NCBI RefSeq assembly: GCF_000011905.1
Contig: NC_002936.3
Span: 62,001-126,000 of the forward strand
DNA from: Dehalococcoides mccartyi 195
GTDB lineage: Bacteria; Chloroflexota; Dehalococcoidia; Dehalococcoidales; Dehalococcoidaceae
Reading direction: 5' to 3'
DNA: 64,000 bases
The position numbers and the translations under genes were made by a program. The notes beneath the pieces were generated by a model that saw nothing but the letters and a program-made list of their open reading frames with translations, ran no database searches and was not told the origin of the DNA. This document shows positions 33,615 to 43,437 of the stretch, piece by piece. The stretch's first letter is position 1. Each line of letters starts with the position of its first letter.

Positions 33615-36600
33615 TTAGGTATTAACTTTTTCCAGTCTGACCTTGGTATCATAAAAAACGGCACTGCCCCCGATGGTATCCACCAGACAGGTATTTTTCA
33701 GGTGGGGGTCTACCCTCATGGCGGCGTTGGCGTTCACCCCCTTGGTGCGTTTGGCCTCACCCGGAATAAGCTCACCGTCAATGGTGATATCCAGCCCGCC
33801 GTAGGCGAAATGGCCGTATCCCAGTGAAAAGGCTACTACCCCGGGGCGGATACCCTGCATAATATTTAGTTTGGCGTTCATAGGCCATTCCTGACCGTTC
33901 CGCAGATTCCAGACGCCCCTGGGATTGCTTTCGGATACCACCCTGACTATATCTGTTTTGGTCAAGCCAAGCCTGTCTGCATCAGCTTGGTTAATCAGTA
34001 TCGTGTTTTCAGGCAACAGGGGGTTCAGATAATAATTGCCGGCGGTGGTAGGGGTGCGGGCAATCTCCCTGTAGGTAATCAGGTTTAAGTCATAGCCGTT
34101 TTTCTCATCATTCAGCTCCTGCCCGTAGCAATCCCGCCCGGCGGTAATATAGCAGGCATGGCCGGGGATGGGTTCACCCGTCTGCGAGTTTTTGACTTCG
34201 GTAGTTTTTTCCAAAAATACGTTGAACAGGCGGCCGTATTTGTTGCCCAGCTGCTGGTTGGCCGGGTAGCCACCCTCATAGTCCTGAAAGCGGCCGCCCC
34301 GGTTTAGCATATAAACAACCTTTGGCCAGTTTTCACCCGCCAGGCTGCTCCAGCGTTCAAGGTTGTAAATATTATCCGGCAGATGGCGTCTGGCCTGGGT
34401 AAATATGCGTATTTCTTCTTCGTCTGCATCAGGCACAGCATCAGAGCCGTCAGCTTTTTCGCCGAAAGCCAGATTAGCCGCCATTCTAATGTAGAGGTCA
34501 TCAAAGTGGTTAAGGGGTATGCCGTTACCCAGCCCGTCCGGCCCGAAGCCCGGCAAGCCCATTTTTTCGGCCAGCCCCAGCAGCATGGTTTCCATGGAAA
34601 GGGGCATGTCCTGACCGAATACTTTCACTATTTCCACCAGCGGGGCAATAGCAGGCTGTCTGACCGGCTGGGATTTAAAGGGGATAGTATTCTGGCTGCC
34701 GGCAAATTCCCAGCGTTCCATATTGGTCAGGTCCGGGAAGATATAATCTGCATACATGGAGGTTTCACCTACCACTATATCGGTAACAACCAGCAGGGGC
34801 AGTTTTTCCGGGTCTGACAGAAACTCCAGAGCGGTATGCCCGGCCGGGACTACGTAAACAGGTGAACCCATATGCAGGAAAAGAGCCTTGATAGGGTAGG
34901 GATAGGCATCTCCGGCCGAGGGGATAACCTCCTGATAAACATCCTCCGAAAGGGGATACCAGTTCCGCTTGGCCGGATAACCCTGACTCTTAAACAGGGT
35001 GGTATCTTCGTATATATGCCCGTACCTTACTATATTTATGCCGGAGGGAGTAAGGGCGCCGAGCTTCATCTTGCCCAGATTAAAAGGGCCGCCGGCTTTG
35101 CTGCCGCTGATATCATAGGCAGAGCCTTTGAGCATGCCGCCCTGCCAGTCATAGTTGCCTATAAGCATATTCAGGTTCCACCAGGCAAGGGCGTTATAAA
35201 AGCCGTTGGTATGCTGGCTGACTCCCCGGTGGACATCCGCTGCCGCTTTTTTGCCGTGGCTGGTAAATTCGCTGGCCGTTTCGGCAAGGTCATCCGCCTT
35301 TACCCCGCAGATTTCAGCCCATTCCTCCAGAGTGTGGCTGGAGGCTTCGTCCCGGAGTATCTGCAAACTGCTTTTTACCCGCAAACCGTTTATAACGGTG
35401 TCAATGAGCAGCTCACCTTCAGCCGCATTTACGGTATCATTCGGGTCAAACCGGGCGGGTTCTCCGTTTTTCATAATCAGCGGGGTATCAAAGCCGAAGC
35501 TGCCCTGTTCCAGGCCGATATCCGAAGCCCGAAGAAACCTTTCGGCCTTGCCTTCGGCATCTATCTTTACCAGCCAGGTGGAGCCGCTCCAGGTGGGCTC
35601 TCCGTCTGCATCAGCGGCGGCTTTGTTGGCATTGGCTAGGTATTTGGCGTTATAGCGGTTGTTATCAAATATCCAGCGGATTAAAGCCAGTGCCAAAGCC
35701 CCCTCGGTACCGGGTTTAGCCGGAAGCCATTTCCAGGCCTTTGAAGCGGCCTTGGAGAAACGCGGGTCTGCCACCGCATATTTCATCCGGCCGCTGTCCA
35801 GCCCGTCTGCTATACGCATGGCGCGGCTGGTTGGGCCGAAGCTGGCCTCAAAGGGGGATGCGCCGGTGAAGATGACAAATTCGCTTTTGCCTATATCGGC
35901 CATCCAGTAAAATTTATCACCTTCTATAAATTCGCCGGTTGCGGAATCAAACTTGGCACTTAAGGCCTTGGCTGACTGAAATAAACTGCCCTGGCAGACT
36001 GTGGTATGTCCATGAGCGTTTATAGAACCCATGGCGTCATGGGTAAAGCGTTTTATAAAATCCACCCGTCCGCCCTGGGTCCGCCCGAACATATAGCAAA
36101 AGCCGTTGTTTTTCAGCCCAAGGTCAGGGTGGTTGGGGTCTATAAATTTATCCAGATAATCCCGGTATTTTTCTTTAAAGGCCTCTACCAGAGCTGTTTT
36201 TTTAGTTTCATCTTTTTCAGCCCAGATAGCCTTTATATCAGTGTTAATGGCTTTTGTTACTTCGGGGGAGCGCAAGGCCCAGATATCTTTTAAGCCTTCC
36301 ACGTTCCGGTTTTCTTCACCGGGTACGTTTGAAAAAAGTTTGCCGCCGCTGGCTATTTCTTCTACTGCCTGGTCAAAGGGGATGCTCTTCCATTTGTTTG
36401 AGCCGCGGGGGCCGTCACGCTTTATTACCTTGACCAGACGGAACGGGTCATACGAAGTTTGGGCACCCGAATGCCCTTTGGGGCAGATGCTGGCGTCTGT
36501 CAGGGCAGAGGTAGTTACCGGTGTTTTATAATCCAGCTGGGGCATCATATTCCAGGGGCTGAACGGGTTTCCGTCCACCTTGGCAATGACCCCGTCAACC

Positions 36601-36827
36601 AGCTTTACTTTTATACTGCACTGGGTGGCACACTGCTGGCAGGTGCTGTAGATAATATCTTCGGGCCTGGATAAAGAATAATCATTGTCGCCCAGGATCT
36701 TTCTGGGGTGGGTCACCAGCTCGCAGCCGGACAGCAGGGCAGTACCCCCCAGCAAAGCGGAAACCTTTATAAAATTAGCCCAGGTTATGCCCCCGGAGGG
36801 GTTTTTGGCTTGCCTTTCATTATTCAT
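33615..36827 (-). CDS. Molybdopterin oxidoreductase catalytic subunit (PsrA/TtrA-like)
   Basis: A 1070-residue CISM-family enzyme. The N-terminal cluster motif is CQQCATQCSIKVKLVDGVIA...CPKG near residues 65-125. The metal ligand is probably the Cys in GHTTVCQGS near residue 275. The C-terminal domain (cofactor cap) includes TKTDIVRVVSESNPRGVWNL. Length matches large members such as tetrathionate or arsenate/polysulfide reductases. The N-terminus has a hydrophobic signal ending LLSGC (lipobox-like) but no twin arginine, while the Fe-S partner does have one. Operon: Fe-S subunit, NrfD-like subunit, this protein, then the membrane protein and mobA. The acceptor or donor is unknown. Confidence 0.9.
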   Translation of the reverse strand: MNNERQAKNPSGGITWANFIKVSALLGGTALLSGCELVTHPRKILGDNDYSLSRPEDIIYSTCQQCATQCSIKVKLVDGVIAKVDGNPFSPWNMMPQLDYKTPVTTSALTDASICPKGHSGAQTSYDPFRLVKVIKRDGPRGSNKWKSIPFDQAVEEIASGGKLFSNVPGEENRNVEGLKDIWALRSPEVTKAINTDIKAIWAEKDETKKTALVEAFKEKYRDYLDKFIDPNHPDLGLKNNGFCYMFGRTQGGRVDFIKRFTHDAMGSINAHGHTTVCQGSLFQSAKALSAKFDSATGEFIEGDKFYWMADIGKSEFVIFTGASPFEASFGPTSRAMRIADGLDSGRMKYAVADPRFSKAASKAWKWLPAKPGTEGALALALIRWIFDNNRYNAKYLANANKAAADADGEPTWSGSTWLVKIDAEGKAERFLRASDIGLEQGSFGFDTPLIMKNGEPARFDPNDTVNAAEGELLIDTVINGLRVKSSLQILRDEASSHTLEEWAEICGVKADDLAETASEFTSHGKKAAADVHRGVSQHTNGFYNALAWWNLNMLIGNYDWQGGMLKGSAYDISGSKAGGPFNLGKMKLGALTPSGINIVRYGHIYEDTTLFKSQGYPAKRNWYPLSEDVYQEVIPSAGDAYPYPIKALFLHMGSPVYVVPAGHTALEFLSDPEKLPLLVVTDIVVGETSMYADYIFPDLTNMERWEFAGSQNTIPFKSQPVRQPAIAPLVEIVKVFGQDMPLSMETMLLGLAEKMGLPGFGPDGLGNGIPLNHFDDLYIRMAANLAFGEKADGSDAVPDADEEEIRIFTQARRHLPDNIYNLERWSSLAGENWPKVVYMLNRGGRFQDYEGGYPANQQLGNKYGRLFNVFLEKTTEVKNSQTGEPIPGHACYITAGRDCYGQELNDEKNGYDLNLITYREIARTPTTAGNYYLNPLLPENTILINQADADRLGLTKTDIVRVVSESNPRGVWNLRNGQEWPMNAKLNIMQGIRPGVVAFSLGYGHFAYGGLDITIDGELIPGEAKRTKGVNANAAMRVDPHLKNTCLVDTIGGSAVFYDTKVRLEKVNT

Positions 36828-38001
36828 TGCCGGTTTCCTCATCTCCAATTCTGACAGGTATCAGTTTCATCATCCTGGCCACCATGTAAAATACCAGAAT
36901 GGCTGCGGCCGTCACCCCCGCTGAAAGCGCCCATTCGGGCAGGGTGGGTATGTAGCTGTCTATATATCTGCTGTCTATAATGGGGCTGGATAAAAAGTCT
37001 GCCCCGGCCACTACCTGAGCCGGAATGATAAAATTCAAACGGGCAACAGCCGCCCCCAGAAGCACCAGCACACCTACACTCAGCCCCCAGGCCGGTTTTT
37101 TGGATAAGCCGGGTTTAACCAGAATGGTGATTAGAGCTGCCATGGCTACCACAATGCCCAGACCCATCTGGACTATCCAGAAGCCGTACCAGTACTGTCC
37201 GAACATTATATAGTTGGCGGCTTCGATAGTGGGCGGGGTGGCGTCATATATGCCCACAAACAGCACCGAGCCTATTATGTAGGTAATGGCAAGCAGTAAA
37301 ATCATGGTGGAAATTACCATAGTCCTGGCCAGGCGGGGGTAACCGGGGCTTTTTTTATCTCCGTACAGGGCAACTATAATGCGTGACAGGGCGAACCCGG
37401 CGGACATACCGAAGATAGGGAAGAGTACCGGAAAAAGACCCACGCTCCAGAATGAATGTGAAGACTGGGTGCTAAGGGTAAATCCCACCGCCCCGCTGGC
37501 AATAACTGCTACCGGGAAACCCAAAATCATCAGCCATTTTACTACCGGTTCTTTGGGGAAAGGCAGGCGTTTTTGGGGCATAAACAGAACGAATAAAATT
37601 GCGGCCGTAGCCAGGGCAATCAGGGTATAAATCCAGACAGACCAGGCCAGCACCGAATCAAAGTTAGGGTGCAGAAATACGTTCATTACCCGTTCGGGGC
37701 GGCCTTCGTTGATAAGAATATGCACCAGACCGGCACCCAGACTGGTCAGCGAAGCCAGCATAAATATCTTGCCCGTGCCGGTAAAGGTTTTAACCTTAAA
37801 AAGCAGGTCCAGCGAGGCTATAAAAAACATACCGGCTGCGGTACTGGCAAAAAATACGTAGAGTGCCATCCACAAGCCCCAGACTACGAAACTGCCCAGT
37901 CCGAGCATCTGCTGACCGTTGTTGAGGAGCATCAGGAATCCCCAGACTCCGGCCGCCAGGGAAAGGATTAATATACCCAGGGCTATCCTTTTCCAATTCA
38001 T
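36820..38001 (-). CDS. NrfD/PsrC-type membrane subunit
   Basis: A 393-residue polytopic protein of about ten helices that would anchor the Fe-S and catalytic subunits and exchange electrons with quinone or protons. Motifs include GGNxG-poor NrfD features such as FFASTAAGMFFIASLDLLF and LINEGRPERVMNVFLHPNFD. The last codons overlap the start of the catalytic gene by 8 bases. It lies 20 bases after the Fe-S gene. As D. mccartyi has no respiratory quinone, a direct protein-to-protein or proton path is more likely than quinone exchange; that is inference. Confidence 0.88.
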   Translation of the reverse strand: MNWKRIALGILILSLAAGVWGFLMLLNNGQQMLGLGSFVVWGLWMALYVFFASTAAGMFFIASLDLLFKVKTFTGTGKIFMLASLTSLGAGLVHILINEGRPERVMNVFLHPNFDSVLAWSVWIYTLIALATAAILFVLFMPQKRLPFPKEPVVKWLMILGFPVAVIASGAVGFTLSTQSSHSFWSVGLFPVLFPIFGMSAGFALSRIIVALYGDKKSPGYPRLARTMVISTMILLLAITYIIGSVLFVGIYDATPPTIEAANYIMFGQYWYGFWIVQMGLGIVVAMAALITILVKPGLSKKPAWGLSVGVLVLLGAAVARLNFIIPAQVVAGADFLSSPIIDSRYIDSYIPTLPEWALSAGVTAAAILVFYMVARMMKLIPVRIGDEETGNE

Positions 38002-38021
38002 GGTTTGCGGTACTCCTCCCC

Positions 38022-38960
38022 TTAAAATAAATAATAAACTGAAGGGTCAGTGCCCAGCTCTGATTTAAGCTGGATAATGCCCGGGTTGGCTATCAGTTCC
38101 GAAACCAGGCTGTCAGGGTCATTGGCATCACCGAAGTAGTTTACCCGGCCGATGCAGGTGGTGACACAGGCCGGCAGCATGCCCTTTTCCAAGCGGTGCA
38201 GACAGAAATGGCATTTTCTGGCATTGCCGATGGGTGAGTCCCGTTTGGGGGTGCGTGAATGTTGGTAGCCGTATTCAAAACTGGGGGCACTTTGCCAGAC
38301 CCCGCCTTGCTCATAACCCAGCACCAGGCCGGAGTCCTCAGGTTCGTCTTCCAGATAGTTATCGCCGTAGTCCATAGTCCGGGCAACATAAGGGCAGGCC
38401 ACTATGCAAAAACGGCAGCCTATGCAGCGGTGATAGTCAATTACCACTATCCCGTCCGGCTGTTTAAAGGTGGCACCCACCGGGCAGACTTTGGTGCAGG
38501 GGGGATTGTCACAGTGCATGCAGGGGCGGGGAGTGAAACGCCGGGAGACATTAGGGTACTGGCCCATCTCTTCGTCCATAACAAAGCGGTATATCACCCC
38601 CGGAGGGAGTTTGTTTTCCGAGATGCAGGCTTCGGTGCAGGCATGACAGCCGACACATTTCCTAAGGTTTATTACCATAGCCCAGTGGCGTTCGGCGGCT
38701 GGTTTCTGCATGGCCCGGCGCAAATCTTCCTGCATCCGGATAAGGGGGTCTTCCTTAACAGGGCTGGGAAGGAAAGTGGTTTCTTCCGGCGGAAAGCTGG
38801 CCGCAGAGGGGGGTGCAACAGCCGCTTTGAAATTCTGAGTGCCTTCGTCCAGCTTTATTATAGCTGCCAGACCCAGCACACCACCGGAGCTTTTTATAAA
38901 ATCCCTGCGGGTTGGAGGGGGAGTTGACTGGGAATTTCCCTGTTTACGTTTATCTGTCAT
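38022..38960 (-). CDS. Tat-exported four-cluster iron-sulfur subunit (PsrB-like)
   Basis: A 312-residue ferredoxin-like subunit with a Tat signal ([18 protein letters not shown] near residue 18). Four [4Fe-4S] motifs are visible: [37 protein letters not shown] and CHFCLHR...CVTTC. It moves electrons between the membrane subunit and the catalytic subunit. It is the first gene of the operon, with the motif at 39071-39112 and the dyad at 38992-39007 upstream. The signal suggests the complex faces outward. Confidence 0.93.
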   Translation of the reverse strand: MTDKRKQGNSQSTPPPTRRDFIKSSGGVLGLAAIIKLDEGTQNFKAAVAPPSAASFPPEETTFLPSPVKEDPLIRMQEDLRRAMQKPAAERHWAMVINLRKCVGCHACTEACISENKLPPGVIYRFVMDEEMGQYPNVSRRFTPRPCMHCDNPPCTKVCPVGATFKQPDGIVVIDYHRCIGCRFCIVACPYVARTMDYGDNYLEDEPEDSGLVLGYEQGGVWQSAPSFEYGYQHSRTPKRDSPIGNARKCHFCLHRLEKGMLPACVTTCIGRVNYFGDANDPDSLVSELIANPGIIQLKSELGTDPSVYYLF

Positions 38961-38991
38961 CGCTCACTCCTGCCATACTTGATACTTATCT

Positions 38992-39007
38992 AACAAGATA
39001 CCTTGTT
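38992..39007. promoter_or_regulatory. AACAAG-N4-CTTGTT dyad
   Basis: A perfect dyad with 6-base arms and 4-base centre, the geometry of FNR/CRP-type sites, located 32 bases upstream of the Fe-S subunit start and so within the likely leader or promoter. Confidence 0.45.
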
Positions 39008-39070
39008 TAGTTTGGCTGTTCCGGAGATTAGGGGTGATAGATATTGCGAGGCTGGGGTATTATCTTGGGG

Positions 39071-39112
39071 TACCAAGTAGTATTAGTTCTTAGGTACTAG
39101 TACCACTTGGTA
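39071..39112. promoter_or_regulatory. Operator with long inverted repeat, shared with the hup promoter
   Basis: Seventeen-base arms (TACCAAGT.GTA.TAGT) inverted with two mismatches around 8 bases. Inside lies a 21-base word (39080-39100) that matches the one at 49716-49736 in 18 positions. Its core dyad TAGTT-N6-TACTA is one mismatch from TAGTA-N6-TACTA. It lies about 120 bases upstream of the Fe-S subunit gene. Confidence 0.7.
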
Positions 39113-39252
39113 GAGTATAATGAATACAACACCTCGCTGTCAATTTACTCTGATTCGCTTTTGGCCTTATAATTACTATAGCACAGTTTTGGGGGTGCAT
39201 TTGGCCAGATTTACTCATGAAATATATCCGGTATTACTCTGCTTTACGCGCG

Positions 39253-39279
39253 TTGACGCTTTTAGGGTATTGGTATAAT
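39253..39279 (+). promoter_or_regulatory. Candidate promoter of mrp
   Basis: TTGACG and TATAAT separated by 15 bases, with TGG before the -10 box as in extended -10 promoters. It lies about 150 bases upstream of the start codon of mrp. Confidence 0.5.
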
Positions 39280-39429
39280 ATTACTAACGGGCATATGCTC
39301 ATAATAACAGAGTAAATTCCGGACTGCAAACTGGTATTTATTGATGTGGTGCAGTTATGCTAAGTGAACCTGACGGCGGGGCTGGCAGGTGTAGGTTTTA
39401 AATAAAATACACGGGAGAATATCTGGATT

Positions 39430-40416
39430 ATGTCTACTGAAGCTGAAATACGGGAAATACTGGGGAAAGTAAAGGTCGCAGCGGCTGGAACTACCCTGGC
39501 CGAGCTTAATCTGTTGCGGGAGGTTACGGTTCAGCCGGATAAAATAGCAGTCAAAGTAGCCAGCGCCGGTTTATCCGAAGACAGCCGGCAGATTTTGCGG
39601 CAGGAAATAGAGCTGGCTCTAAAGCCGGTACTTAAAAAACAAACCCTTGAGATTGAGTATATTACAGTGCCTCTGAAAGATCTCAACCGGGTTAAAAAAG
39701 TAGTGGCTGTTATGAGCGGCAAGGGCGGGGTAGGGAAATCCCTTATAACAGGTTTGTGTGCGGTGGCCTTAAACCGTCAGGGGTACAGGGTGGGCATACT
39801 GGATGCCGATATAACCGGCTCAAGTATACCCAAAATGTTTGGTGCCAACCAGAAGATTATAGGTAACGAAGAGGCTATTTTGCCGGTTCAATCCCGCGGG
39901 GGTATTTCTTTGGTATCCACCAGCTTATTATTGACTAATCAGGATGATGCCGTTATCTGGCGCGGGCCGCTTATTTCCAAGATGATTAACCAGTTCTGGG
40001 ATGATGTACTCTGGGGAGAGCTGGATTACATGGTGGTGGATTTGCCTCCCGGTACCAGTGATGCCGCACTTACGGTCTTACAGGCGCTGCCTATTTCGGG
40101 TATTCTGGTTGTTTTCACCCCTCAGGGTCTGGTGGAGATGGTGGCCAGAAAAGCGGTGAGCATGGCCAAAAAAATGGAAAAACCCATTATCGGTTTAGTG
40201 GAGAATATGGCTTATCTGAAAGTCCCCGAACTGGATAAAAAGATTGAGGTTTTCGGTGCCGGACACGGCGAAGAGTTGGCCAAATCAATAGGCGTGCCTT
40301 TTATAGGTCAAATGCCCTTGGACCCTGCTCTGGCGGCCTTATGCGATAACGGGAATATTGAAAAGTACCAGCACCCCTTGCTGGATGAGCTGGAAAAGGC
40401 TATTTCCCGCTCATAA
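39430..40416 (+). CDS. mrp: Mrp/NBP35-type iron-sulfur carrier ATPase
   Basis: A 328-residue P-loop ATPase. The first 90 residues are an MIP18/DUF59-like domain; then VMSGKGGVGKSLITGLCAVA (deviant Walker A) near residue 97 and LDADITGSS. The scaffold proteins that carry [4Fe-4S] clusters to apo-enzymes often have CxxC near the C-terminus; none is seen here, which is not unusual for bacterial Mrp. It sits next to enzymes rich in iron-sulfur clusters and has its own terminator. Confidence 0.9.
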   Translation: MSTEAEIREILGKVKVAAAGTTLAELNLLREVTVQPDKIAVKVASAGLSEDSRQILRQEIELALKPVLKKQTLEIEYITVPLKDLNRVKKVVAVMSGKGGVGKSLITGLCAVALNRQGYRVGILDADITGSSIPKMFGANQKIIGNEEAILPVQSRGGISLVSTSLLLTNQDDAVIWRGPLISKMINQFWDDVLWGELDYMVVDLPPGTSDAALTVLQALPISGILVVFTPQGLVEMVARKAVSMAKKMEKPIIGLVENMAYLKVPELDKKIEVFGAGHGEELAKSIGVPFIGQMPLDPALAALCDNGNIEKYQHPLLDELEKAISRS

Positions 40417-40436
40417 TAAAGTCATAATCAAGATAA

Positions 40437-40469
40437 AAGGGCAGACCTAAGAAGGTCTGCCCTTTTTTT
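40437..40469 (+). terminator. Terminator of mrp
   Basis: A perfect 12-bp stem (AAGGGCAGACCT and inverse) with an AAGA loop followed by a T-run. Confidence 0.92.
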
Positions 40470-40517
40470 ATATTCGTTTAAAACTGAGGCTAAACCTGTT
40501 TTAACCATGTTTTTGGC

Positions 40518-40883
40518 CTAGAGGAAGAGTATTACCCCCAGTATGGCCAGCTCCAAAGCTATGGCATAAGCGGCCACTACTGACCAGTTTTTCTGCTGGA
40601 CAAAGTAACCGGGGCTGTTTATGGCTGAATAAATAAACATACCGGTTGCCAGCAGATACAGGCTTTCCCCCCAGCTCTGTTCAGACAGCAAGCCTGTACC
40701 TGCCAGAATAAGCATAAGGGCGGTGGCAAATTCGGCAGCTGAGCGGAGTATGAGCTCATACGTACCCCACCTGGATTTATAGCCTTTGTTGGGGTCCTGG
40801 AGCGCCCGCCGGTTAAGGTTTTCTCTCCACTGGAAAATAACAAGCACACCGATAACTATTGAAAATATTGCTGCAAAGCTCAT
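40518..40883 (-). CDS. Small membrane protein
   Basis: A 121-residue protein with four hydrophobic helices (AAIFSIVIGVLVIFQW; AAEFATALMLILAGTGLL; SLYLLATGMFIYSAI; YAIALELAILGVILFL). The loop after the first helix is basic (RRALQDPNKGYKSRWG). It is a stand-alone gene converging on mrp. Family not recognised. Confidence 0.72.
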   Translation of the reverse strand: MSFAAIFSIVIGVLVIFQWRENLNRRALQDPNKGYKSRWGTYELILRSAAEFATALMLILAGTGLLSEQSWGESLYLLATGMFIYSAINSPGYFVQQKNWSVVAAYAIALELAILGVILFL

Positions 40884-40985
40884 TTAATCCTCCCTGCCTG
40901 CCGGGTAGAGTAAGCTCAAGTGGGGTGCTAAGTAGCCCCCTATATTTAAAGTATAGCATGTAAAAGGCCGGGGATAATATAAAAA

Positions 40986-41003
40986 GGGGGGAATACTCCC
41001 CCC
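40986..41003 (-). terminator. Terminator of the DegV gene
   Basis: GGGGGG and CCCCCC around AATACT, followed on the minus strand by TTTTTAT, 34 bases beyond the stop. Confidence 0.75.
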
Positions 41004-41036
41004 GCTCAATTAAATACAGTATCTTATATATGATTA

Positions 41037-41876
41037 TCAAGATTCCCTGTAGGCCACCCAGAGGGTGCCGGGGCCGCCGTGAGTCCCCAGAACAGCTCCC
41101 AGCTGGGCAAGTATAGTCTGGTCTTTGGGGAAAATATCACTAAGCATATCAGCCAGTTTATGGGCGGTTTCCGGGGTAGTAGAATGGATTACGCTGAAAT
41201 CAGCTATGTTTTTACCTGTTTTGGCAAACTCCACCAGCCGCTCCAAACCTTTGGCGGTATTGCGTACCCTGCCGCAGGGCTGGTATTCGCCGTCTGCCAC
41301 TGTCAGTACGGGTTTTACCCCCAGCAGAGAGCCCATAAGTATTTTGGCTTTGCCAAGCCGCCCGCCCACCTGAACATACCGCAGGGTATCAAAAAAGCCC
41401 ATCAGCTTTATCTTGGGTATGCTGTTCTTGCAGTCTTCCACAATCTCCCCCAGCTTTTTGCCTGAACGGGAGGCTACGGCAGCCGCCTTGATAATAAGCC
41501 CCATGCCCATGGAGAGCAGACGGGAATCTATAACCTCTATGGGGCAGCTTACGCCCGAAAGTTTGGCGCCCTCTATGGCGGACTGGTAAGTGCCGCTGAA
41601 TTTAGAGGAAATGTGGATGGATACAATGCCGGTGGTATTATCTTTAGCCAGCTCACGGTAGACATTGGCAAAATCTTCGGGGCTGGGCTGGGAGGTTTTG
41701 GGGTGGATGCCGCCGTGTATCAGCCTGTGAAAAAAGGTTTCCTTATTTATATCCACACCGTCACGGAATACTTCAGTGCCAAAATGGACGTAAAGAGGTA
41801 CAACCGTAATCCCCAGATTTTTTACCAGGTCAGCCGGTAAATCAGCAGTGCTGTCAGTGACTATTTTAATGGTCAT
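41037..41876 (-). CDS. DegV-family fatty-acid-binding protein
   Basis: A 279-residue DegV protein. The N-terminal signature is KIVTDSTADLPADLVKNLGI, the VHFG-EVFRDGVDI segment follows, and later SIHISSKFSGTYQSA and VIDSRLLSMGMG. DegV/FakB proteins hold a fatty acid and present it to the kinase FakA. The ATG at 41876 is used because the family starts right there; the frame extends 40 codons upstream without a domain. A FakA partner is not in this window. Confidence 0.9.
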   Translation of the reverse strand: MTIKIVTDSTADLPADLVKNLGITVVPLYVHFGTEVFRDGVDINKETFFHRLIHGGIHPKTSQPSPEDFANVYRELAKDNTTGIVSIHISSKFSGTYQSAIEGAKLSGVSCPIEVIDSRLLSMGMGLIIKAAAVASRSGKKLGEIVEDCKNSIPKIKLMGFFDTLRYVQVGGRLGKAKILMGSLLGVKPVLTVADGEYQPCGRVRNTAKGLERLVEFAKTGKNIADFSVIHSTTPETAHKLADMLSDIFPKDQTILAQLGAVLGTHGGPGTLWVAYRES

Positions 41877-42073
41877 GTGGAATTTACTAACTCCTTGTTG
41901 AAATTTATGGGCAGTTCCCACAGTATACTGGTATAACACTTTTGTGTAAAATTTTATTAATATAATTAGACAAATGGTAATATTTTGAATATTCATTACA
42001 GATAGCTTTTATCCGTCTGGAAGGCGGGTATGTTATGATAAATACCAACTAAGCTTTACCGGGGAGTGGGCGA

Positions 42074-43375
42074 ATGGAGTTTCAGATTTGGGGTTATCTG
42101 GTTTTTGCACTTAGTCTGGTGGCTTTGGTGCTGGCATTCCGGGTGATGCGGCGCAAGCGGCTGGTAGATGATATACCCACTTCGCGTACCCAAGAGGTAT
42201 TTATCGGTCTGGTTGAGCTTAAAGGCAGGGCTGAAAGCGAAAATCCTTTTACCGGCTTTCTTTCGGCTAAGAAGTGCGTTTACTATCATTATAAAGTAGA
42301 GGAACACTGGTCACGTCTGGTGACTGAAACTTATACCGATGCTAAGGGGCATGTGGGTGTCCGTACCCGGCAGGAGAGCGGCTGGACACAGGTGGCCTCC
42401 GGCAAAGAGATGCAGCCGTTTTACCTTAAGGACGAAACGGGGATTATCCTTATACAGCCGGAGGGGGCGGATATCCAGCCCCAAACCCTGTTTGACCAGA
42501 CCTGCGGCCGGAGTGACCCGCTGTACTATGCCAAAGGCCCGCAGGGGAGTATAGCTAATTCTGACCACCGGCGCCGTTTTACCGAGGAAGCTATCCCGCT
42601 GCATGCAGAGCTTTACATAATGGGACAATCCCGGGAACGGGGGGATATAGTTGCCCCTGAAATAGCCAAAGACAAATCTGCCCCTATGTATGTGATTTCC
42701 ACCCGGACTGAGAAGCAGATAAGCCGCAGTTACAGCGGCTGGTTCTGGTTCTGGATAATCCTGGGTTTGCTGGTATCTTTAGGCAGCGGGTTACTTTTGT
42801 CTCAGCAGGGTGCTGAGGGTTTTAATCCGGGCTGGGGTGCGGTTTGGTGGCTGGGGTTTTATCTCTTTGGCTGGCTGCTGGGCTGGCTTTGGGCGGGTTA
42901 TAACAGTCTGGTGGGGCTTCGGAACAGGGTTTGCCAGGGATATGCCCAGGTGGATATACAGCTGAAACGCCGTTTTGACCTGATACCCAACCTTGCAAAG
43001 AGTGTAGCGGGTTTTTCTAAGCATGAGCATGAGCTGCAGGAGATGCTGGCGGAAGTACGCACTATCTCCAAGGTAAACGGGCAGGATACTACGGATATCC
43101 GGAGTGCCTCTGCCATACTGGTTTTTAATATGGAAAAATACCCCGAACTCAAGGCAGATACTCTCTTTCTGAAACTCCAGGAGGAACTGGCGGCTACCGA
43201 GTCTCGGATAGCTTTGGCTCGTGACTACTATAACTCTATAGCTACTTTTTATAATACCCGCCGTGAGATATTCCCTGACCGTCTGCTGGCCGGGATTTTT
43301 GGCTTTAAAGAGCGGGTGCTTATAAATGCCAGTGACCTTGAGCGGACAGCCCCTGAGGTGAAACTGGCAGAATAA
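42074..43375 (+). CDS. GIDE-like domain fused to LemA
   Basis: A 433-residue membrane protein. The first helix is YLVFALSLVALVLAFRVM, then a GIDE-type domain (residues 30-200) with GLVELKGRAESENPF and KCVYYHYKVEEHWSR. Two more helices (WFWFWIILGLLVSLGSGLLL; LGFYLFGWLLGWLWAGYN) and then a LemA domain with NSLVGLRNRV, VDIQLKRRFDLIPNLAKSV and IALARDYYNS. The GIDE domain is shared with eukaryotic mitochondrial E3 ligase MUL1 but lacks a RING here. The role is unknown; LemA-GIDE fusions are known in bacteria. Confidence 0.82.
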   Translation: MEFQIWGYLVFALSLVALVLAFRVMRRKRLVDDIPTSRTQEVFIGLVELKGRAESENPFTGFLSAKKCVYYHYKVEEHWSRLVTETYTDAKGHVGVRTRQESGWTQVASGKEMQPFYLKDETGIILIQPEGADIQPQTLFDQTCGRSDPLYYAKGPQGSIANSDHRRRFTEEAIPLHAELYIMGQSRERGDIVAPEIAKDKSAPMYVISTRTEKQISRSYSGWFWFWIILGLLVSLGSGLLLSQQGAEGFNPGWGAVWWLGFYLFGWLLGWLWAGYNSLVGLRNRVCQGYAQVDIQLKRRFDLIPNLAKSVAGFSKHEHELQEMLAEVRTISKVNGQDTTDIRSASAILVFNMEKYPELKADTLFLKLQEELAATESRIALARDYYNSIATFYNTRREIFPDRLLAGIFGFKERVLINASDLERTAPEVKLAE

Positions 43376-43437
43376 AAAAAGTTCTGGGCAATACTTGCTG
43401 GCGGACAGGCGTGGTTAGAAAGTGAGGTACGGCAGGC

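Larger units (their letters stand above)
38961..39429. other. Regulatory gap between the molybdoenzyme operon and mrp
   Basis: 469 bases with no gene. It holds dyads for the leftward operon (listed separately) and a promoter for the rightward mrp gene. The rest is A+T-rich and shows nothing more. Confidence 0.6.

Noticed and set aside
34872-35639. 255-codon plus-strand frame inside the molybdoenzyme gene
   Set aside because: High-GC shadow of a clear minus-strand gene; no ribosome site or domain.
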